Origin: Lytechinus pictus
Taxonomy: Eukaryota; Echinodermata; Echinoidea; Temnopleuroida; Toxopneustidae
Direction: 5' to 3'
Length of the DNA: 64,000 nt
NCBI RefSeq assembly: GCF_037042905.1
Contig: NC_087245.1
Span: 14,278,501-14,342,500, forward strand
The notes below the pieces were generated by a model that worked only from the letters and a program-made list of their open reading frames with translations, was not told the DNA's origin and did not search any database. The position numbers were made by a program, and so were the translations under genes. Each line of letters starts with the position of its first letter. The first letter of the stretch is position 1. This document shows, piece by piece, positions 56,561 to 64,000 of the stretch.

Positions 56561-57166
56561 AAAATGATAATGCTGTGTACCATAAAATTCCATCAACTGT
56601 CATCTTTTATTTTTTTTACCTGTGCATATCAACATTAAAAACCTATATGTAATAGGTGGCAAATGACATCACAATGAGACTTTTTTTTTGGGGGGGGGGT
56701 GGTCATAGTAACTCTGAATTTTTCATAGATTTTTATTTTATCATCAAAATGCTCCTCACAAACCAACTTGTATATTCAAATGTATTTCTATAATATGGAA
56801 GCAAGTACATACTCAGCAAACTAAGCCTTATGCTTGTATTATGTTCAAATATTGTTGCAGTATTTTCCCCCTTTTTTTTCAATCAAAGTAATTCCAAACA
56901 AGAAAAAGAAATTTGTGCTACACTTGAAACCATGACTTCCCTTATTTATGCAAATAATGAAAGGAAATTAAATATTTCGCTTTATCTTCGTAACTTGTCT
57001 TTACTAGAAGAAATAAAAGAAATATGATGATTCTAACAAAGGCACAGATGCTAAGTAGATGTTTTTTAGTTCTTGTTATGTTTTTAAGGAAAATAATAAA
57101 TTGTAAAATCAATAAAAATATTGAATAGCTGATACATGTACAATTACAGAAATTATAAGTGAAAGG

Positions 57167-57172
57167 TTTATT
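57167..57172 (-). terminator. possible poly(A) signal for the minus-strand gene
   Basis: TTTATT on the + strand is AATAAA on the minus strand, about 1.26 kb after the stop at 58431. Other TTTATT occur nearby (near 57476), so the choice is uncertain. Confidence 0.3.
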
Positions 57173-58430
57173 CAATGAAAAATAATTTAAATAACTAAAT
57201 TTTATTCACACATAGATCTCATTGAGAATATTGGAAATCTACAACATTTGCATTTACATATTTTTCAAAATGTATTTACAGTGAATTTAAAACATATATC
57301 CATAATATTATGTACAAGTAATGATACAGTAAAATTTCATTCTTGTTTATGATAATAATCTAAATTTCCAGGAATCAAGGTGATAATAATTTGGCAAAGA
57401 GATGCCTTTGTGTGGCAACAAGTATACCCATTCTCTTTGCTTCTATACATTGATTTGCAACACACTACAATAATATATTTATTTGCTCCTAAAAGTATAG
57501 AACAGACTTCATTTGAGTTTTGCAATCACGACAGTTAGTTTCACACAATGGGCTTCAATAGAATCACGAACATGTTAAAACTTGACTGTGCTGGCATCTC
57601 TGGGTTTTGTTAAAATGTTTGTAAAGCTGGGAATAACTCCAGGAGAGACTGAAAATATGCATCCCCAATACCTTACACTTCCATACATTAACTGTAGGTC
57701 AACTATACACAGCTAGATGAACAAGTGCTGTGCATATACTAGTACACTTTACATATTGATCCATCTATTCAATCTTGAAAGCGGTGAAATATAAATGTTC
57801 TCAAGGTGATAAATATCTGAGTCAAGATGTAACTATACAGCACTGAATATCAGTTACAACTATCTCCAGCATTTGATTTAATACGAGTGTTGCACTATAA
57901 GCGTTAACTAGACTGTCATCAGTATGAGTAATGGTTTGTGATTTACAAGTGTAGTCCCAGTGCACCAATACTAAATATTAAAGTTCTGCAAAATCCTCCA
58001 AGCATTTGATTAAGAGTGTTATTCTTTGATTATTGGCCAGTCAGGATCTGGTTAATGCCACAGTCACATCGGTGAATCCCACTCCAGACGGATCAAAGCT
58101 ATTACATTAGTTTCAATGACATACCATTGGTTGGTTTGGAGTCGGTTTCCTTGGTGTGACTGTAGAAGAGTGGTGTCTGTGAAGCTCTATAATCATAATG
58201 GACCTTGTGGGTTAGTACAGGGCACTGCCACTGAACGTCAGGTATCATTCCCTCCCGGCATTTCATAGAGTGTTCTAGGGTTGTTGACTAGACAGTATTT
58301 ATTCAAAGAAGTGGTTCTTGCTGTTCGAGTGCAATCCAACATCAATCCCAGAGAGGTACACCACACTAAACTAAGAAATGTTCCCAGCATTTGATTAAAA
58401 GTATTGTTGTCTGCTTGTATGCTTGTCATT
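57173..58430 (-). other. probable 3' UTR with internal duplications
   Basis: Three copies of CCAGCATTTGATT or CCAAGCATTTGATT (57866, 57998 and 58384) occur. The text following the copy at 57866 (AATGGTTTGTGATTTACAAG, GTCCCAGTGCACC) resembles the end of the coding exon (TAGTGGTTTGTGCTGTCCCA). This suggests an ancient tandem duplication that included the terminal exon's end. Confidence 0.4.
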
Positions 58431-58582
58431 TTAGTAGGTGTAGTGGTTTGTGCTGTCCCAGTGGGCAACATGTGGAGCCCTCAGTCCCATCTCCCCGTCG
58501 GGTATCTTGGGCATCGGGAGGTTCTTGCCGGTGAATTGAGGAAGGTTGCCGTAGTTATGCATGTTTCTGATGCCGGGGTAGA
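58431..58582 (-). CDS. unrecognised gene, terminal exon
   Basis: The acceptor is TATTGCTCCAG (phase 1). It encodes YPGIRNMHNYGNLPQFTG, KNLPMPKIPDGEMGLRAP and HVAHWDSTNHYTY-TAA. Confidence 0.8.
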
Positions 58583-61500
58583 CTGGAGCAATAAAGAAAA
58601 CCAAGAAACGAACGGATCAAAATGATGGGGAAAAGGAGGTGGTTCTGACTCTTTGAGGGTTAATATGTTTATTTCCTTCATCAAGAAATTCATCCATATT
58701 GTGCTGCACTCAACCCAGGTAAGATGAAAGGCTACCCAGCAAGATTAATTACTTGAATGCAGTAAGCATGTGAACATCAGCTCAAGCTAAAGCAGGGTAT
58801 CCAATATGTGCCTCAAAAAAGCTAAATTCTAAATAGATTTTGCTACATTTATCTTACTATTATTTCAGAAAGAGGTATTGTTACCTAATGGTGGTTGAGT
58901 CCTTTCAAATGGTAGGTTTGGTTTCCGATCTCGCTTGGGCCAGTTAGGATCATGCTCCGGGTAGATGTTGGTCATTTCTTGGATGTGCTCAAAGACACCG
59001 GGTTTGCTGGCCTCTGGGTGGTGTGTTCCTGAGGACCACATTGTGGTCTGTAACAGGGTAAAAGAAGAAAATCATGAAGTTAAATTTGAAGACAGCATAA
59101 AAGATTTCAAAATCATTTCCTGAAATGACAAATGTTGTGTATAAGACGTACTCAAAGACACCAGGTGGGTGTTTTGTAAAGCTGTCTGTAAAGTTACGCA
59201 TGAATTTACACAAGACTGAAACATGTTCTTAGGTGCTAAATCAATTACATGAAGCTGTTCATAAGTTACATGTAAGAAGGACTTTAAGAGTAACTGGTGA
59301 TCCTTTCTTGTGATAAATAGTATACACCAAAATGTTCATTGGGGATGGTTTAGTGCATAAGAAAGGATCACCAGTCGTTCTTAAAGTAGTTCTTGACTTA
59401 CCAACAGCTTTATGAAAAATCCACCAGGTGGGTGTTTCATAAATCTGTCTGTAAAAGTTAGGCATGACTTTATGCAAGACTGGAACATGTTCTTCAGGTG
59501 CTAAATCAATCACATATAGTGATATATCACTTGTAACTTTTGATTCTGAGACCAATTGATGTGAGGGGCCATAGCCCTTCTGTGATTGAAACAATCTCTT
59601 AATTATTGACATGTGCTGAGTAAAGATTATTGAAGCTTCATCTGTACATGTATCATTGTATGTATCCTGTTTACTGTGTATAAGCATACAAATACTTGCC
59701 ATCAAAGTTGTGTTAAATATCACGTCTGTGCCATTGCATAAAACTTTCCAGGTTTTTTTTCCTTTTTTTTCTTTTTCTTTATCATTATTATTTATATATT
59801 TTTTCTTTTTTTCTTATGATGTTATGATTACTTGTAAATAGTTTAATTATGTTTGATTTGTTATTTTTGTTTATACTTGGTCTGTGTTGACCCAATAAAA
59901 CATATAAATACCCCAAAAAAGATTATTGAAGCTAGCCTGTGTTAAAATAGTGTTCATTTTGACGAAGTGAAATTTGTGTAGTGCCCTTGTAAACTTTGAT
60001 CAGTTTCTTTAACAACCCAGTTTAGAATGATAAGGAGGTTTCATTGTACATGTTTTAGTTTTGTTTTGTTTTTGTTTTTTTAACAAAAGGACAGTGCATA
60101 ATGTGACTGGGCTGATAAAACCTTGTATCTCAAAATCTAAATTTTTTTAGGGTGGCTTAGAAAAGGCTGTATTTCAAAAATATAGCAATGGTGGCAGTCT
60201 CATATTGTCTGGTAACAGTCTCCAGAACCTGTGAAGAAATCTTTCGAGGCAAAGGAAGGTTGATATGAAATGCTACCAATGTTATAACTCTAAGATCTAG
60301 CTTATTCTGAGTTCTCATCAAATTATTTAAATTTTGAGACACAAGGTTTTATCATCCTAGCCACGATATGTCTCTTAGAGGAAGAATTATGACATGCTTA
60401 CCATGGTTGAGTTTGATTGAATTTATCACAAATAGATGTACAAATATTATAATTAATTAAGAGCTAGGTAACTTACCATCGGATGTGAGTTGGTCCCTGG
60501 GTATGAATCTGATGTGGCAATCTTAGCATCATTTACATTTCTCATGAATGTTTCTGAGCCTTTTGGTTCTAAGCTTATTTCAGCTGGTGGGCTGCAGAGA
60601 CAGAAATAAAAGAAAACACATATTAATGAATAACATGATTGAGAAATAATAGAACACATAGATAAAAAAGAAGCAATTCCTATGCCGAGCCAACTGATTA
60701 ATTCCTACAAGCTATCTTGTAAGTTTTTAGCTGGGGATTTGGTCGAAACCAATTAGGGGCAATTTACAGAAAATAATAAAATATCAGTAATTAAGATGAT
60801 TGAGAAAAAATAGAATACATAGAATGCAATGGGACAACCATAGAAAAAAAAGAAACCATTTCAATGTCCAGCCAACTGATTAATTCCTTCAAGCTACAGT
60901 TGCGCTCAAAAGTTAGTGATCCTCACCACAAAATGCACTCCTTCATGCTGATTGCTGAATGTAGACAACAACAACAATACAATATTTGGCGAGCCCAGAC
61001 AAACAAACTTTATTGAATGTAATATCCTATCACCTGACTTCAAAATCAGATATTATCTAAAGCATGGCAGAAATTGAACACTTTAAATATGTTCATTTTC
61101 TGGTGGGGTTCACTAACTTTTTAGCACCACTGTATGTATCGGATGCCAAAACAATGCGTCATTAAGATATGAAGAAGTAGATTACAACAATACTAGTTTC
61201 AAGCATTTTCATGATAAACAACTTTTAGTTTTAAAGTGGCTTTATTGTGCTTATAACTCACCTGCCCAAATTACATGATTTTATCACGTGTGAAGTGTTG
61301 AAATTACATGTACATGCATTCGGATTATGATGAGTTCCATTTATATTCTTTTACAAAATACCAGTTGGTAATCATTCTCTGAAAATGCATGAAACTTGCA
61401 TAGATGTATTTGTAGCTTTCTATTGGTGTAAAATTCACCAATTCCATATTTTGCTTTCATAGAGACATCTTAACATTTAGGAGCAAAATAATTTCAATAG

Positions 61501-62935
61501 CTATCCAGATTGACCATACATTCGAACCATGATAAGAAATCATTCTATGAAGAACATCAACCCTAACTAAACTTACGTTTTGGTCAATCCTCCAGAAGTC
61601 ATCTCTGTGGGTCCTTTAGAAACAGTGTTCATTCTCTGTCCTACTCCACTATCAATTCCCACTGTGTCGGTTCTGAAGAGGGTTTGCTGGTGATGTGTTT
61701 CAAGTTCCTAAAAAGAAAGAAACCATCATTCTAATGTTGTTACAGCTATTCATCTATAAAAAGAAGACCCCAGTACTACACCCATCTTTATTAATTATGA
61801 AAAAAAATATATATTACCGGATGTTTGTGCAGGAGTCGATGGTGTCTAGTGTCATTAAAAAGTGAATTTTCTCATGATTTGTATTGGCACTAATTAATGT
61901 TCAAGCATTAATGTAAGTCAGGGGCCGATTGCACGAAAGGGTCTTTCCAAGGACCGTCTTTCGTGTCGCCCATCTTTTATGATGCGCTATAAGCGGGGTG
62001 TTTCTGAAATTTATGATAAACAAACAAAATTCGTAGGCTTGCTTTTAAATCAAATTTTATACAATTTCATGAGATATCACATCATTTTATAAACAAATAT
62101 TTTGTTTATTTTAACGGACAAATAAAATATATTTGCAGATAATTTATTTGAAATGCGTTTCACATGGCGTATCATAAAAGATGGGCGACACGAAAGACGG
62201 TCCTTGGAAAGACCCTTTCGAGCAATCGGCCCCAGGTCGTCAAGACATACATGATAGACTGATTGCAATTGCTCAGCTCCATACTCTTTTATGGAAAGTT
62301 TATGTAGCATATTTTGAAACTAAACTATTGATGTCACTGTACTTGTTCAATCTTGTGCAATGGTTAGAACTGCTCCTTGTTAGTAAAGAATCATTAGATA
62401 GAATTTCCTTCAGCAAGGAATTCATCCACAGTGTGCTGCATTTGACCCAGTTGAGGTAAATGGGTACCGGCAGGAAATAATTCCTCAAAAAGCTGTGTGC
62501 ACCTGAATAGGTAGCCTAGCTTACCCAGGTAATAATAATAGCAGGGCCCGCTGGGAGAACAGTTTTTTTAACTAAAGTGGCTACCTGGGTAAACATACCT
62601 TTATTATTATATTATCATAGAATCCTACATGTAAATGTATACCATTAATGTTTCAATAAGATTTTTTTCTTCTTAAGATGCCTTAGATACATGTACAGTC
62701 CAGACCAAAAAATGCACATTAGAAAAATTGATACATTGCCTGTATGAAGAAAACAGGGAATTTTACAAAAGCAAGGTTTAAAAATAAATGTCTCTCACCT
62801 CAAGAGCAGTTCTTATATCTTCAACATGTTGTGCTAGGTGTCTTTCAATGTATTCTTGACCATTGATAGCTGCACTCTTTTGGCTACACGTTCTCTTCAT
62901 TTCCTGTAGTACACTCTTTGCTTTCAAAACATTGG
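58431..62935 (-). CDS. unrecognised gene, 3' five exons (5'-partial)
   Basis: Exons 62799-62935, 61577-61707, 60477-60591, 58885-59047 and 58431-58582 join in phase (0, 2, 0, 1) to 231 residues plus stop; the 5' part is beyond the window. The first exon is charged and helical (NVLKAKSVLQEMKRTC, EYIERHLAQHVEDIRTALE). The rest is low in hydrophobic residues and rich in Pro, Gly, His and Asn (MWSSGTHHPEASKPG, NIYPEHDPNWPKRDRKP, GKNLPMPKIPDGEMG, HWDSTNHYTY). There is no signal peptide or membrane span in this part. The Pro-rich, Trp/Tyr-dotted text reminds me of microtubule-associated ciliary proteins, but that is only an impression. Family not recognised. Confidence 0.75.
58885..59047 (-). CDS. 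unrecognised gene, exon -2
   Basis: The acceptor is CCTGTTACAG and the donor GTAACA (phase 0 to 1). It encodes TTMWSSGTHHPEASKPGVFE, HIQEMTNIYPEHDPNWPKRD and RKPNLPFERTQPPL. Confidence 0.82.
59150..59520. repeat. compound MITE-like repeat
   Basis: A direct pair (59158-59255 and 59420-59515) shares CAGGTGGGTGTTT.., CTGTCTGTAAA, AAGACTG.AACATGTTCTT and AGGTGCTAAATCAAT. Between them is an inverted pair (ACTGGTGATCCTTTCTTGTG against CATAAGAAAGGATCACCAGT). Confidence 0.65.
60477..60591 (-). CDS. unrecognised gene, exon -3
   Basis: The acceptor is TCTCTGCAG and the donor GTAAGT (phase 2 to 0). It encodes PPAEISLEPKGSETFMRNVN, DAKIATSDSYPGTNSHPM. Confidence 0.82.
61577..61707 (-). CDS. unrecognised gene, exon -4
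   Basis: The acceptor is CTTTTTAG and the donor GTAAGT (phase 0 to 2). It encodes ELETHHQQTLFRTDTVGIDS, GVGQRMNTVSKGPTEMTSGG, LTKT. Confidence 0.82.
61921..62233. repeat. 313-bp MITE with ~64-bp near-perfect TIRs
   Basis: The left arm GGGGCCGATTGCACGAAAGG, GTCTTTCCAAGGACCGTCTT, TCGTGTCGCCCATCTTTTAT is repeated inverted on the right with about two mismatches. The middle is AT-rich (180 bp). It lies in an intron of the unrecognised gene. Confidence 0.88.
62385..62605 (+). repeat. SINE-like element
   Basis: Contains CTTCAGCAAGGAATTCATCC, GACCCAGTTGAGGTAAATGG, GTACCGGCAGGAA, CTGGGAGAACAGTT and GTGGCTACCTGGGTAAA, then an ATTATT tail. The inverse copy is at 10110-10350. Confidence 0.65.
62799..62935 (-). 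CDS. unrecognised gene, first exon in window
   Basis: The acceptor is TTTTGACAG and the donor GTGAGA (phase 1 to 0). It encodes a charged helix: NVLKAKSVLQEMKRTC, SQKSAAINGQEYIERHLAQH, VEDIRTALE. Confidence 0.82.
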
Positions 62936-63097
62936 CTGTCAAAACTAAAATGATGCAAAAGTATAAGAAATATAATTAGCTTGAAAAACTTAGAGTAAAA
63001 ATAAATTGATTGAAATCATGTCTTTATTGATTCTAAGATAAACTACATGTTGACATACAATCCAGGTCATTGGTTCTATTCTGAATGCATGGCAGGA

Positions 63098-64000
63098 CAG
63101 GCGCGTAGCCAGGGGGGGGCGGTGGGGGCGGTCGCCCCCCCCAAAACGTCCCCAAAAAGAAAAAAAAGAAGGGAAAAAAAGAGAGGAGAAAAGGAAAAGC
63201 GAAGGGAAGAAAGGGAAGAAAGGTAGCTTTGTGGGTTTTTCCTTTTATTCTTTATTTTTTTTTTTCAAAAAGAGAAACTCCTTCACTCTTGCTCTAAATT
63301 TATATATATGAATTTTGCTTCCGCGCTGCGCGCGGATAAATGACAATATTGCAGTTCTCCTCTGTTTCCCCCACCCTTTCTCTAACCCTTTTTTTCCACC
63401 TCAGCTATACGTGTTTCTTGCCAGTTCAAGTTCAAATGTATACATGAGGGCATGGAATTAGAGTAAGGTTAGGCCGAAGTGTATGAAGTCTTTTTTTTTT
63501 CAAATTGATCGCGAAACTTCTGGTCGGGTTGACTCCAGGCGGGTCAAATCTTTATATCAATTTCTGCCGTCACCTCCACTAGGGCAACTTCTCCCGCTTT
63601 TCAACTCATTATTTAACAACCATAATTTTGGGGCAAACGGGTTTCTAATTAAAAAAAAAGAAGGTATAAAATTCGTGTCGTATCAAATAAAAAAGTACAA
63701 TATTTTTTAAATCAAATTCTAGTAAATTTCATGTCATTTCCCTGCCCTGTCCTATTTTGCGCCCTCAGTTTGAAATTTTGAATGACACTTAAGTTTCTTT
63801 ATCGTTAAAAATGAAGCGCTTCAAGATTAGTCAAAGACATTATACATCATCCTTTTTATATAATTTTAATAAATCACAGAAGTTTCAACTTTTTGAGCGG
63901 TATTTTCCTTGTAATGAAGTTAAATAATCTTAGAAAATCAATTGAATTAGAACCGCTGGGTATAGAGATATCTGCATGTAATGAAACGTCCGACCTTTAA
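63098..64000. mobile_element. second copy of the CAGGCGCGTAGCCAGG element, cut by window end
   Basis: Starts CAGGCGCGTAGCCAGGGGGG and matches 39763 down to about 38870 in inverse orientation: AAAGGTAGCTTTGTGGG, ATGAATTTTGCTTCCGC, TTAGAGTAAGGTTAGGCCGA, CAAGTTCAAATGTATAC. No transposase. It lies upstream of the minus-strand gene's first visible exon, so it is probably intronic. Confidence 0.8.

Overview
The window looks like nuclear DNA of a marine deuterostome, most likely an echinoderm and probably a sea urchin. The reasons are short exons in long AT-rich introns, a gene with clear Trio/Kalirin kinase homology, and many dispersed repeats, including a roughly 110-bp monomer carrying GCGAGCGCGAAGCGCGAGC of a kind I associate with echinoderm genomes. 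The species is inference. No bacterial or organellar features were seen.

Four split genes can be assembled by hand from splice sites and reading phase. (1) + strand, 942-8828: the 3' end of a Trio/Kalirin-like gene (part of an FN3 domain and a whole C-terminal kinase domain), with 3' UTR to perhaps 11.15 kb. (2) - strand, 43558 to 32482: a six-exon gene for a type I membrane protein with signal peptide, two cysteine-poor CUB-like domains, Ser/Thr stalk, one membrane span and a tail of about 355 residues. (3) + strand, 47807-55512: a five-exon class A (rhodopsin-like) GPCR lacking the amine-binding Asp. (4) - strand, 62935 to 58431: the 3' five exons of an unrecognised gene whose 5' part lies beyond the window. 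Genes 1 and 2 face each other tail to tail across 23.6 kb of repeats. Genes 2 and 3 are head to head across 4.2 kb. Genes 3 and 4 are tail to tail across 2.9 kb.

The standout object is a 4.9-kb near-perfect palindrome at 19503-24436. Its arms of about 2.4 kb start CAGTAG, end CTACTG, and are flanked by a possible 4-bp GGGT duplication. Each arm carries an identical intact gene for a small C2H2 zinc-finger/acidic protein, transcribed outward from a centre of 10-bp and 63-bp repeats. Each end holds arrays of AGGTCA half-sites and CCAAT-like monomers. No known transposase was seen, so it is a candidate undescribed (possibly non-autonomous) giant foldback element.

The rest of the tail-to-tail interval holds a decayed L1/Tx1-type LINE (13.9-17.5 kb), arrays of the 110-bp monomer (12.7-13.8, 26.5-28.2 and 29.4-30.2 kb, again at 52.1-52.7 kb), three about 600-bp foldback MITEs bounded by TTAA, tRNA-derived SINEs, a nested pair of elements at 38.1-39.8 kb, and many short hairpin MITEs. 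Exon coordinates come from reading consensus splice sites by eye and checking that phases join. No transcript or database evidence was available.
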